Positions 33,255 to 41,227 of a stretch of 64,000 nucleotides of DNA are shown in pieces. The stretch's first letter is position 1. Every line of letters starts with the position of its first letter. This DNA comes from Fructobacillus durionis. Its GTDB lineage: Bacteria > Bacillota > Bacilli > Lactobacillales > Lactobacillaceae. The DNA is taken from NCBI RefSeq assembly GCF_900112405.1, contig NZ_FOLI01000005.1, positions 40,742 through 104,741 of the forward strand. The letters are read 5' to 3'. The notes beneath the pieces are model-generated. The model worked only from the letters and a program-made list of their open reading frames with translations. It was not told the DNA's origin and did no database searches. Made by a program: the position numbers and the translations under genes.

Positions 33255-34277
33255 TTAGCCGATGTGTGCGAAGTGCAACAAAGTACGGATCATGTTTGAA
33301 GTGAAACCGTATTCGTTATCGTACCAAGCAGCAATCTTAACCAATTGTTGACCGTCACCTTCGATGATTTCAGTCTGTGTTGGGTCAAAGACAGTACCGT
33401 GAGTGTCGTTGATGATATCGTTTGATACCAATCCGTCACCGTTGTATCCGAATGAATCAGATTCGTACTTCTTCATAGCTGCGTTGATTTCTTCAACAGT
33501 AGCATCCTTCTTCAAAACAGCAGTCAATTCAGTGATTGAGCCATCAGGAACAGGAACACGGATAGCTGAACCAGTCAACTTACCATCCAATGAAGGAACA
33601 ACCTTTCCGATTGCCTTAGCGGCACCAGATGAGTGTGGCAATGAGTTTGAAGCAGCATCGCGGTTTGCTTGACGCTTTTCAAACTTAGCTGACTTAGGTC
33701 CATCTTGCAAGCTTTGTGAAGCTGTGTAAGCGTGGATAGTCAACATCAAACCAGTCTTAACACCGAATTCCTTTTCAAGTGCGTTGGCCATTGGAGCCAA
33801 TGACTGAGTAGTACATGAACCAGCAGAAACAATCTTATCTGATGACTTCAAGATGTCTTGGTTAACACCGTAAACAACAGTAGGAACATCACCAGCTGGT
33901 GCAGAAATCAAAACCTTCTTAGCACCTGCGTCCAAGTGAGCTTGTGACTTTTCGGCTGAAGTATAGAAACCAGTAGCTTCCAATACGTAGTCAACGCCGT
34001 CGTTTTCAACCCACTTCAAGTCAGCAGCGTTACGTTCTGCGTAAACCGTGTAGTGCTTTCCGTTAACGATGATGCCAGTTTCATCAGCTGAAACATCAGC
34101 GTTCAAAGTACCGTGAATTGAGTCATACTTCAACAAGTATGCCAACATTTCAGGGCTAGTCAAATCGTTGATGGCTGCAACTTCAACATCAGCTGCTGAG
34201 TCACCCAATTCCAAGATACGGCGGAATGCCAAACGACCAATACGACCGAATCCGTTAATACCAATCTTCACAGTCAT
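33255..34277 (-). CDS. gap: Type I glyceraldehyde-3-phosphate dehydrogenase
   Basis: 340 residues from the ATG at 34275-34277, with TTGGAGG upstream. NAD-binding INGFGRIGRLAFR, catalytic Cys155 in SAGSCTTQSLAP and His182 in TIHAYTASQ. The usual motif is SCTTNxLAP and HAYTxxQ with Asn after the two Thr; here position 158 is Gln. Single gene, not in a pgk-tpi cluster, with an extended -10 promoter (TGTTATAAT at about 34323-34331). It oxidises glyceraldehyde-3-phosphate in the lower part of glycolysis. The strong SD and codon use fit high expression. Confidence 0.95.
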   Translation of the reverse strand: MTVKIGINGFGRIGRLAFRRILELGDSAADVEVAAINDLTSPEMLAYLLKYDSIHGTLNADVSADETGIIVNGKHYTVYAERNAADLKWVENDGVDYVLEATGFYTSAEKSQAHLDAGAKKVLISAPAGDVPTVVYGVNQDILKSSDKIVSAGSCTTQSLAPMANALEKEFGVKTGLMLTIHAYTASQSLQDGPKSAKFEKRQANRDAASNSLPHSSGAAKAIGKVVPSLDGKLTGSAIRVPVPDGSITELTAVLKKDATVEEINAAMKKYESDSFGYNGDGLVSNDIINDTHGTVFDPTQTEIIEGDGQQLVKIAAWYDNEYGFTSNMIRTLLHFAHIG

Positions 34278-34322
34278 GTGTGTAGACCTCCAAATAATTT
34301 TTTGACCTATGTCAACACCCAT

Positions 34323-34331
34323 ATTATAACA
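34323..34331 (-). promoter_or_regulatory. Extended -10 promoter of gap
   Basis: Minus strand TGTTATAAT about 45 bp before the gap start; TTGCAT upstream is a possible -35 at a 19-bp distance. Confidence 0.6.
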
Positions 34332-34489
34332 CAACGGCTAGTTAGCAATGCAAGTCAAATAATTATTTCCTCACAAACTGGACCATACCATTTACTATTA
34401 TCACTGGGTATTATGAGAATATCATGGTAAAATAAAAAGAATATTTAAATTTTTCCTTTCTAAATAAGGGAGAACAAAGGAGAGAGACT

Positions 34490-34978
34490 ATGAAAACTTG
34501 GTCAAGTAAAAAAATTACGATCTTAGCAGCAATAATCGCCCTCAACGTGGCACTATCTTACGTGGTGCACATCCCCGTTCCAGCCACTTCTGGTTTTGTT
34601 AACCTAGTTGAAGCCGGTATCTTCGTTGCCGCTTTAACCATGGGACCAGGTGCCGGTTTCTTGGTTGGTGCCTTTTCGGGTGGACTACTTGATTTGTTTG
34701 CCGGCTACCCACAGTGGCTAATCTTTTCATTCGTTATCCACGGATTAGAAGGTTATATCGCTGGTTTAGCCATTGCTAAGTCTAGCTGGGCACAAGCGGT
34801 CGCACTGGTTGTTGCCTCAATCGTCATGATTATCGGTTACGTATTTGCCGGTGCTATTCTTTATAACTGGGCGGCCGGTTGGGCTTCCATTGTTGGAAAC
34901 CTTGGACAATGTGTCTTCGGTGCCGTCATCGCACTCATCATCCTGCCTTTCCTAAAAGGACGTATGACAATCAAATAA
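34490..34978 (+). CDS. ECF transporter S component (vitamin-type)
   Basis: 162 residues, five or six hydrophobic segments, very small for a transporter. The block FVNLVEAGIFVAALTMGPGAGFLVGAFSGGLLDLFAGYPQW is typical of ECF substrate-binding S components of the HmpT/DUF3816 type. It would bind a vitamin precursor and dock with a shared EcfAAT module encoded elsewhere. There is no TPP or other vitamin riboswitch in the 210-bp upstream region, so the ligand is open. AAAGGAGAGAG precedes the ATG. Confidence 0.82.
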   Translation: MKTWSSKKITILAAIIALNVALSYVVHIPVPATSGFVNLVEAGIFVAALTMGPGAGFLVGAFSGGLLDLFAGYPQWLIFSFVIHGLEGYIAGLAIAKSSWAQAVALVVASIVMIIGYVFAGAILYNWAAGWASIVGNLGQCVFGAVIALIILPFLKGRMTIK

Positions 34979-34984
34979 TTTTAC

Positions 34985-35016
34985 GGCAGGCCCACTGGCC
35001 TGCCTTTTTATTTTTT
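34985..35016 (+). terminator. Terminator of the S-component gene
   Basis: GGCAGGCC-CACT-GGCCTGCC followed by TTTTTATTTTTT. Confidence 0.92.
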
Positions 35017-35078
35017 CGAAAGTTTTTATTTTCTTAATATTCATGGGATAATATAAATAAGAAACAAGGAGGAAATTC

Positions 35079-36416
35079 ATGTCTCAAACATTTGATTATG
35101 ACGTTGTCTTCATCGGTGCCGGTCACGGAGCCTTTGATGGCGCACCTGCACTAACCGCTGCGGGTAAGACCGTTGCCTTTATCGAAGAAGATAAGGTCGG
35201 CGGAACTTGTCCAAACTGGGGCTGCAACGCCAAAATTATTTTGGAAGCGCCTGCTAAGGCTGTTCAAACAGCTAAACAGTCAGACGGTGTCATTGCTGGT
35301 GATACGCACATCGACTGGCCAACTGCGATGAAGCGTAAGCAAGAAATTATCAATGGATTCGCTCCTGCCATTCAAGGTGCCATGGAATCTGTCGGTGTTG
35401 ATTTCATCTTTGGCCACGCATCGTTCGTTGATGCCCATACGCTACAAGTTGGTGACCGCAAGGTTACAGCGGATAAGATTGTCATCGCCACTGGGCAGCA
35501 CTCACACCGCCTAGACCTACCTGGTAAAGAATTCCTACACGATTCAAAGGACTTCTTGAGCATCCCCGTTGTACCAAAGAAGATGGTTATCATCGGTGCC
35601 GGCTTCATCGGATTGGAAGCTGCTTCTATCATGCGTGCAGCTGGTTCACAGGTAACGGTTATCATGCGCGACCAACAAGCATTGCCAGCCTTTAACCGTG
35701 ACTACACGGAAGAATTGCTGAAGGCTTTGGCTAAACAAGGTGTTCTCTTCATCAAGAACACAACGGTTGAAAAGATTGAACAGAACGGTTCATCTTACTC
35801 AATCTCAACCAACACCGGTTCCTTCCCTGCCGACTATATTCTCGACGCAACCGGCCGTATTCCTAATACCGACGGCCTTAACTTGGCCGAACTCGGCATC
35901 AAATACGATCACAAGGGTATTGAAGTCAACGAATTCCTTCAAACAGCCGTTTCAAACATTTACGCTTCTGGTGATGTTATCAAAAAGGATGTGCCAAAGC
36001 TAACGCCAACCGCTACTTTCGAATCTCAGTACATCGTGTCACACATTCTGGGTGAAGAAAAAGAAGCCATCAACTACCCAGCAATCGGTGAGAACCTCTT
36101 CACTACCCCTCGCTTAGCACAAGCTGGTGTCACGGTTGATGAAGCCAAAGCGCATCCTGATCAGTTCGATATCATCGAACAAGACGTCATGGACGACTGG
36201 TACCGCTTGGTCGACTTTGAACAGGCCGGTAAGCGTTCTTTGATTTACAACAAGGAGAAGCAACTGGTCGGTGTGATTGAATTGTCAGACAAGGCCGAAG
36301 ACGTGGTCAACGCCCTTCTTCCCGCCATCGAGTTTGGTTACACGCCAGCTCAAATCAAGCGTCTGGTAACCATTTTCCCATCAATCGGCTACTCAGCCTT
36401 GGATAACTTGCAGTAA
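35079..36416 (+). CDS. FAD-dependent pyridine nucleotide-disulfide oxidoreductase, lacking the usual C-terminal His-Glu pair
   Basis: 445 residues. FAD site VVFIGAGHGAFDGA, redox pair in GGTCPNWGCNAK (Cys44, Cys49), NAD(P) site VIIGAGFIGLEAAS, second FAD motif NIYASGDVI. The fold is that of glutathione reductase/dihydrolipoyl dehydrogenase/mercuric reductase. The C-terminal dimerisation domain ends TIFPSIGYSALDNL, where HPTxxE normally supplies the catalytic base; that His and Glu are absent. The true substrate may therefore not be a standard disulfide. AAGGAGG precedes the ATG. Monocistronic. Confidence 0.87.
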   Translation: MSQTFDYDVVFIGAGHGAFDGAPALTAAGKTVAFIEEDKVGGTCPNWGCNAKIILEAPAKAVQTAKQSDGVIAGDTHIDWPTAMKRKQEIINGFAPAIQGAMESVGVDFIFGHASFVDAHTLQVGDRKVTADKIVIATGQHSHRLDLPGKEFLHDSKDFLSIPVVPKKMVIIGAGFIGLEAASIMRAAGSQVTVIMRDQQALPAFNRDYTEELLKALAKQGVLFIKNTTVEKIEQNGSSYSISTNTGSFPADYILDATGRIPNTDGLNLAELGIKYDHKGIEVNEFLQTAVSNIYASGDVIKKDVPKLTPTATFESQYIVSHILGEEKEAINYPAIGENLFTTPRLAQAGVTVDEAKAHPDQFDIIEQDVMDDWYRLVDFEQAGKRSLIYNKEKQLVGVIELSDKAEDVVNALLPAIEFGYTPAQIKRLVTIFPSIGYSALDNLQ

Positions 36417-36446
36417 GCGAGTTACTTTTCAACAAATCGTTAACAC

Positions 36447-36486
36447 AAAAAAGCACCCCATCTTCTAAAAGATGAGGTGCTTTTTA
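36447..36486. terminator. Bidirectional terminator
   Basis: AAAAAGCACC.CATCTT / AAGATG.GGTGCTTTTT between convergent genes ending at 36416 and 36501. Confidence 0.88.
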
Positions 36487-36500
36487 TTTATGAAATTAAC

Positions 36501-38540
36501 TTATTCAATTCCTGAACCAGCTTCAATTGAGTCTGGCAAGATTGTCACGGTCACAATACCGTTCTTTTCAGCAGACAAAACCATTCCTTCGGAAAGTTCG
36601 CCAGCCATCTTACGAGGCTTCATGTTCGCCACAATGGCAACCGTCTTACCAACCAAGACTTCTGGTTCTGGATACCACTGACGGATTCCAGAAAGAATTT
36701 GACGAGGCTTATCAGAACCGTCATCCAAAGTGAACTTAATCAACTTCTTTGACTTTGGCAACAACTCAGCAGCCGTAATCTTAGCGGCCAAGATTTCTAC
36801 CTTATCAAAGTCATCGTATTCGATGGCAGCCTTGTGCTCCACTGCTGCAGCTTCCTTTTCTTGTTCAGCTTGCTTAGCAGCTTCCTTAACGGCGCGGCCC
36901 TTACCCTTGGTATCCTTAGATACCAAACCGGCAATGAAGGCCACTTCCTGTTCAACATCCAAACGTGGGAAGATTGGTTGTCCCTTCTTCACAACGGTGG
37001 CACCGGCAGGAAGGTCGGCCATGGCCAAGTCTTCCAAGCTCAAGCCGGCCTCTGGCAAAGTCAAGCCTAACTGCTCGAAGATTTCCTTTGGCGCATCAAC
37101 CATAACTGGTTGCAAGGTTGCGGCAATCACGCGGAGCGCTGCAGCCAAGTGGGCCATAACAGCTGACAAGGTTTCCTTAGCAGCTGGATCTTCTCCAGCT
37201 GTCTTAGCCAATACCCAAGGAGCTGTTTCGTCGATGTACTTGTTAGCACGACGAACAATGGCCCAAACGGATTCAAGCGCATCGGCCGTGTGAACGGCCG
37301 TCATCTGTTCGTTGAAGGCAGCGACTTTTTCGGCCACCAATTCTTCAAAGTCAGAATCAAATTCCGTCTTGTCAGAAACAAATTCCGGAATAACACCACC
37401 TTCGTACTTGTTAATCATGGCAACCGTACGGTTCAACAAGTTTCCAAGGTCGTTTGCCAAGTCGAAGTTCACGCGGTCAACGAAGTCTTCAGGTGAGAAG
37501 ACGCCGTCATTTCCAAATGGCATGGCGCGGAGCAAGTAGTAACGCACTGCGTCCAAGCTGTAACGGCTAGTCAAATCCTCAGGGTAAATAACGTTTCCCT
37601 TAGACTTTGACATCTTGCCGTCCTTCATGACCAACCAACCGTGACCAATGATTTCCTTTGGCAATTCCAAACCAAGGGCGTGGAGCATGATTGGCCAGTA
37701 GATGATGTGGAAACGAACAATTTCCTTACCAACTAATTGGACGTTGGCAGGCCAGAACTTCTTCAACAAGTCATCGTTATCTGAACCATATCCCAAGGCC
37801 GTAATATAGTTTGCCAAGGCATCAATCCAAACGTAGATAACGTGTTTTTCATCACCGGGAACTGGCACACCCCAGTCAAATGACGTACGGGTAACCGCCA
37901 AGTCTTCCAAACCAGGCAAGATGAAGTTTTGGAGCATTTCGTTCATACGTGATTCAGGTTGAACGAATTCTGGGTGGTTCTTGTAGTAGTCAACCAACCA
38001 GTCAGCGTACTTGGACATCTTGAAGAAGTAGGTTTCTTCTTGAATCTTTTCCACGTCGTGGCCAGATGGGGCCTTTCCACCAATCATGTTTCCGTCATCA
38101 TCACGGTAAACTTCGGCCAATTGTGATTCGGTAAAGTACTCTTCATCAGAAACTGAATACCAACCTTCATAGGTTCCCTTATAGATGTCACCTTGATCAA
38201 GTAACTTCTTGAAAATCTTTTGAACGGCCTTTTCGTGGTCAACGTCCGTCGTACGAATGAACTTGTCGTAAGAGATGTGCATCAAGGACCAGAGTTCCTT
38301 GATGTCCTTAGCCATCTTGTCCAAGTATTCCTTTTCGCTAGTTCCAGCGGCTGCGGCCTTCTTCTGAATTTTTTCACCGTGTTCGTCGGTTCCAGTTAAG
38401 AAGAAAACATCATCACCGAGCAAGCGGTGGTAACGAGCTGCGGCATCGGCCAAAACAGTCGTGTAGGTGTTACCCAATTGGAGCTTTCCTGATGGATAGT
38501 AAATTGGGGTTGTAATATAGAAGGTATTTTTTTCTGACAT
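36501..38540 (-). CDS. metG: Methionyl-tRNA synthetase with C-terminal tRNA-binding domain
   Basis: 679 residues. Class I catalytic domain: YITTPIYYPSGKLQLGNTYTTV, where the HIGH motif is relaxed to LGNT as in other lactobacillar enzymes, and FLTGTDEHGEKIQ; KMSKSKGN is intact. No zinc-knuckle cysteines are seen, matching the Cys-free MetG class. After a Lys/Glu/Ala-rich coiled linker (about 540-570) comes an EMAP-II/Arc1p-like tRNA-binding domain (YDDFDKVEILAAKI to the end). Charges tRNA-Met. No T-box is found upstream, unlike valS. Confidence 0.95.
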   Translation of the reverse strand: MSEKNTFYITTPIYYPSGKLQLGNTYTTVLADAAARYHRLLGDDVFFLTGTDEHGEKIQKKAAAAGTSEKEYLDKMAKDIKELWSLMHISYDKFIRTTDVDHEKAVQKIFKKLLDQGDIYKGTYEGWYSVSDEEYFTESQLAEVYRDDDGNMIGGKAPSGHDVEKIQEETYFFKMSKYADWLVDYYKNHPEFVQPESRMNEMLQNFILPGLEDLAVTRTSFDWGVPVPGDEKHVIYVWIDALANYITALGYGSDNDDLLKKFWPANVQLVGKEIVRFHIIYWPIMLHALGLELPKEIIGHGWLVMKDGKMSKSKGNVIYPEDLTSRYSLDAVRYYLLRAMPFGNDGVFSPEDFVDRVNFDLANDLGNLLNRTVAMINKYEGGVIPEFVSDKTEFDSDFEELVAEKVAAFNEQMTAVHTADALESVWAIVRRANKYIDETAPWVLAKTAGEDPAAKETLSAVMAHLAAALRVIAATLQPVMVDAPKEIFEQLGLTLPEAGLSLEDLAMADLPAGATVVKKGQPIFPRLDVEQEVAFIAGLVSKDTKGKGRAVKEAAKQAEQEKEAAAVEHKAAIEYDDFDKVEILAAKITAAELLPKSKKLIKFTLDDGSDKPRQILSGIRQWYPEPEVLVGKTVAIVANMKPRKMAGELSEGMVLSAEKNGIVTVTILPDSIEAGSGIE

Positions 38541-38752
38541 ATGAGTCCCTTTCCTGGCTAATGGAGCCTGTTCTGCTCACTATTATAGCAAAGTCGCCCC
38601 GTTCAGGCCAAGTAAAGCGGTTCAATCCATATTTAAAGTTCTAATAAACCATTTTGATTATTTTATTCACAAAGTCTTATATATGGGCATCTAAAGCATG
38701 TGGACCAAGCAACCAATTTGATAAAAAACGGCATATTTTCTAACAATCTGTA

Positions 38753-38781
38753 TTGACAAAAAAAACGCCCCCCGGTACACT
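38753..38781 (+). promoter_or_regulatory. Promoter of the cysteine-attenuated operon
   Basis: TTGACA at 38753-38758, 17-bp spacer that contains a run of six C, TACACT at 38776-38781. Start would be near 38788, giving a leader of about 190 nt before the binding-protein gene. The region 38541-38752 upstream holds only the metG promoter area and no gene. Confidence 0.75.
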
Positions 38782-38809
38782 TAGTGCATATCACAAAAGG
38801 AGACAACCT

Positions 38810-38884
38810 ATGAACGCGAACATTCGAAACAACCAACAACTGACGACGACTCTTATGGTTTGCTGTTGCGCACCTCTTTTTTAG
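38810..38884 (+). CDS. Cysteine attenuation leader peptide
   Basis: A 24-codon frame with a strong ribosome site (AAAAGGAG, 38796-38803) and an ATG at 38810. It encodes MNANIRNNQQ, then LTTTLMVCCCAPLF, with consecutive TGC TGT TGC at 38861-38869 and stop TAG at 38882-38884. Six bases of the stop region (GGGTGG, 38884-38889) can pair with the terminator's 5' arm (CCACCC, 38907-38912). A ribosome stalled at the Cys codons leaves GGGTGG free, the antiterminator forms and transcription continues. A ribosome that reaches the stop masks GGGTGG and the terminator forms. Downstream is a cystine-type ABC transporter, which fits this sensor. Confidence 0.88.
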   Translation: MNANIRNNQQLTTTLMVCCCAPLF

Positions 38885-38954
38885 GGTGGCGTTTATAGGC
38901 TAAAAACCACCCACTAGCAGAAAATAATCTGCTGAATGGGTGGTTTTTATTTTG
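38884..38954 (+). terminator. Attenuator: antiterminator arm and intrinsic terminator
   Basis: Terminator AAAAACCACCCA (38902-38913) pairs with TGGGTGGTTTTT (38937-38948), with an inner stem CAGA/TCTG and TTTTTATTTTG at the end. Competing arm GGGTGG at 38884-38889. The two structures share CCACCC and so exclude each other. Confidence 0.88.
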
Positions 38955-38975
38955 CAAAAATTTAGGAGCAAGAAC

Positions 38976-39770
38976 ATGAATAAGAAAATCGCAATTATCC
39001 TCGCAGGTCTCGTTATCGTCATTGGCGGTATCTTCGGCATCATGAAGATGACCTCATCAAACTCAGAATCAACAACGATTAAGTCCGGCACTTTCACGGT
39101 CGGGCTCGAAGGAACCTACGCCCCTTTCTCTTACCACGACGACAAGGGTAAGCTAACCGGCTTCGAAGTTGAAATCGCACGGGCCCTAGCCAAAAAAATG
39201 GACATGAAAGTCAACTTTGTCCAATCAAAGTGGGACTCACTAATCGCCGGCTTGAACTCCAAGCGCTACGACGCCGTTATCAACAACATCGGTATCACCG
39301 ACGAGCGCAAAGAAAACTACCGCATGTCAACGGCCTACCTCTACCCTCGTGCCGCTTTGATTAAGCGAACTGGTGACACGTCATTAAACAGCTTGTCTGA
39401 CATCAAGGGAAAGACCATGGCCCAATCCGTTACATCAAACTACGGTAAGAAGGCCAAGGCAGAGGGCGCAAATATCAAAGCCGTTGCCGGTATCATCGAG
39501 GCCATGAACTTAGTCACAACAAACCGTGCCGATGGCTCACTAAACGACATGGGTGCCTTCGAGAACTGGAAACAATCCAACCCTGATGCCGATGTCGAAG
39601 CCGTTGATATTTCCAAGGAAATGGGTTCAACCCCTGACGGCGTTTTGATGAACAAGGACAGCAAGAAACTGCAGTCAAAGGTCAACAAGGCCATGCAGGA
39701 ACTTCGTGACGATGGTACCTTGACCAAGCTTTCCAAGAAGTACTTTAACAAGGACCTAACTAAGGAATAA
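38976..39770 (+). CDS. tcyA: Cystine/cysteine ABC transporter substrate-binding protein, membrane-anchored
   Basis: 264 residues from the ATG at 38976 (TAGGAG upstream). N-terminal hydrophobic helix (IAIILAGLVIVIGGIFGIM) with no lipobox Cys, so no lipid anchor. The body is a type II amino-acid binding fold: FTVGLEGTYAPFSYHDDKGKLTGFEVEIARALA, and YDAVINNIGITDERKENYRMS. Similar to TcyA/FliY-type cystine receptors. The leader peptide with three Cys codons directly upstream supports cyst(e)ine as ligand. Confidence 0.88.
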   Translation: MNKKIAIILAGLVIVIGGIFGIMKMTSSNSESTTIKSGTFTVGLEGTYAPFSYHDDKGKLTGFEVEIARALAKKMDMKVNFVQSKWDSLIAGLNSKRYDAVINNIGITDERKENYRMSTAYLYPRAALIKRTGDTSLNSLSDIKGKTMAQSVTSNYGKKAKAEGANIKAVAGIIEAMNLVTTNRADGSLNDMGAFENWKQSNPDADVEAVDISKEMGSTPDGVLMNKDSKKLQSKVNKAMQELRDDGTLTKLSKKYFNKDLTKE

Positions 39771-39797
39771 GCAGAAGCTTACAGATAGGAAGAAAAG

Positions 39798-40496
39798 ATG
39801 ATCGACTTTTTCAACCTGGCAATCAAATACTTGCCCGAGCTCTTCATGACAGCGCTCAAATACACCCTCCCACTCACGGCAATCGCCTTCTTCTTTGGCA
39901 TCATTCTTGCATCGATTACCGCCATCATCCGAGTGGCTAAATTACCGCAGAACGAATGGGCCGCAGCAGCCCTACAAATTCTCAAGTGGCTCGCAGCAGC
40001 CTACGTTTGGTTCTTCCGTTCCACGCCCCTCTTGGTGCAACTCTTCATCGTTTTTTACGGGCTGCCCAACGCCCACATCGCTCTCTTCCAATCAGCTTGG
40101 GTATCGGCCATTACCGTCTTCTCGCTGAACACTGGTGCTTATGCATCTGAAACGATTCGTGCCTCCATTGCTTCGGTACCAGAAGTCCAAAAGCAGGCTG
40201 CTGAATCACTGGGAATGACCAGTTCGCAGGTCTACTGGAACGTCGTTCTCCCACAGGCAGCCCGAATCTCCATTCCGCCTCTATCGAACTCGTTGATTTC
40301 CCTGTTAAAGGACACTTCCCTGGCATCCGTTATCACAATTGTTGAGATTTTCTACCTGGCGCAACAGATTGCTGCGGCTAACTATAAGGTTCTATCCATG
40401 TACATCTTAGTCGCCATGGTCTACGCCTTCTTTACGTCAATCCTAGCCATCGCTCAGCACTACCTAGAGAAGTACACATCGAGGTTCGCCCAATGA
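39798..40496 (+). CDS. tcyB: Cystine-type ABC transporter permease
   Basis: 232 residues, HisM-type permease with about five membrane helices and coupling loop QAAESLGMTSSQVYWNVVLPQAARI. Its stop overlaps the start of the ATPase gene (ATGA at 40493-40496). A typical homodimeric channel of the cystine importer, TcyB/TcyL-like. AGGAAGAAAAG precedes the ATG. Confidence 0.9.
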   Translation: MIDFFNLAIKYLPELFMTALKYTLPLTAIAFFFGIILASITAIIRVAKLPQNEWAAAALQILKWLAAAYVWFFRSTPLLVQLFIVFYGLPNAHIALFQSAWVSAITVFSLNTGAYASETIRASIASVPEVQKQAAESLGMTSSQVYWNVVLPQAARISIPPLSNSLISLLKDTSLASVITIVEIFYLAQQIAAANYKVLSMYILVAMVYAFFTSILAIAQHYLEKYTSRFAQ

Positions 40497-41227
40497 TTCA
40501 AGTTGAACATCTATCAAAGCATTATCCTGACAAAGTCGCCCTAGACGACATCAATCTAATCTTCCCGGCCGAACAAACCACGGCCATCGTCGGACCATCC
40601 GGATCCGGCAAATCCACCCTCCTCCGTTCCTTAAACCTACTCGAACGGCCGGACCAGGGAGAGTTGCAAATCGACGATTTGACTTTGGACCTTTCACGGC
40701 CAATCACGACCAGCCAAATCTTACAGATTCGGCAAAAAACAGCGATGGTATTCCAGGAAAAGGCCTTGTTTACCCACTTAACGGTGATGCGTAACCTGAC
40801 GGAAGGACCCATTAAGGTTCAGAAGAAGGACAAGCAAGTGGCCGAGACTCGCGCCCGCGAACTACTCGAGCAATTCGGCATGTCTGAACTGACCGACCGT
40901 TACCCCTACCAGCTTTCCGGGGGACAACAGCAGCGTGTTGCCATCTTACGTGCCTTGGCCATGTCACCAAAGTACTTGCTCTTAGATGAACCAACTTCGG
41001 CCCTAGACCCAGAATTAGAGGCTCAGGTGCTCCGCGTTCTGAAAGACTTAGCCAAAAAAGATACCTCTATGATTATTGTTACCCATAACATGGCCTTTGC
41101 TGAACAAGTAGCCGACCAAATTGTTTTCATTGATAATGGTCATGTTGGCTATAATGGAGCTACGGAAGGTTTCTTCCATTCTGATAATAAACGCATTAAA
41201 CAATTCTTGGGAGCAATGTCCTTCTAA
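40493..41227 (+). CDS. tcyC: Cystine-type ABC transporter ATP-binding protein
   Basis: 244 residues. Walker [10 protein letters not shown], signature [17 protein letters not shown], Walker [15 protein letters not shown], switch His in [10 protein letters not shown]. Completes the tcyABC-like importer. Its stop overlaps the start of the nuclease gene (TAATG at 41226-41229), so the nuclease is translated from the same message. Confidence 0.91.
   Translation: MIQVEHLSKHYPDKVALDDINLIFPAEQTTAIVGPSGSGKSTLLRSLNLLERPDQGELQIDDLTLDLSRPITTSQILQIRQKTAMVFQEKALFTHLTVMRNLTEGPIKVQKKDKQVAETRARELLEQFGMSELTDRYPYQLSGGQQQRVAILRALAMSPKYLLLDEPTSALDPELEAQVLRVLKDLAKKDTSMIIVTHNMAFAEQVADQIVFIDNGHVGYNGATEGFFHSDNKRIKQFLGAMSF

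Noticed and set aside
34335..34489. TPP or other vitamin riboswitch upstream of the ECF S component
   Set aside because: No thi-box core or other known aptamer motif is visible; the region is just AT-rich.
38764..38773. CGCCCCCC as a possible third pairing arm for the Cys attenuator (complementary to GGGTGGCGTTT)
   Set aside because: It lies in the spacer between the -35 and -10, so it is most likely not transcribed.
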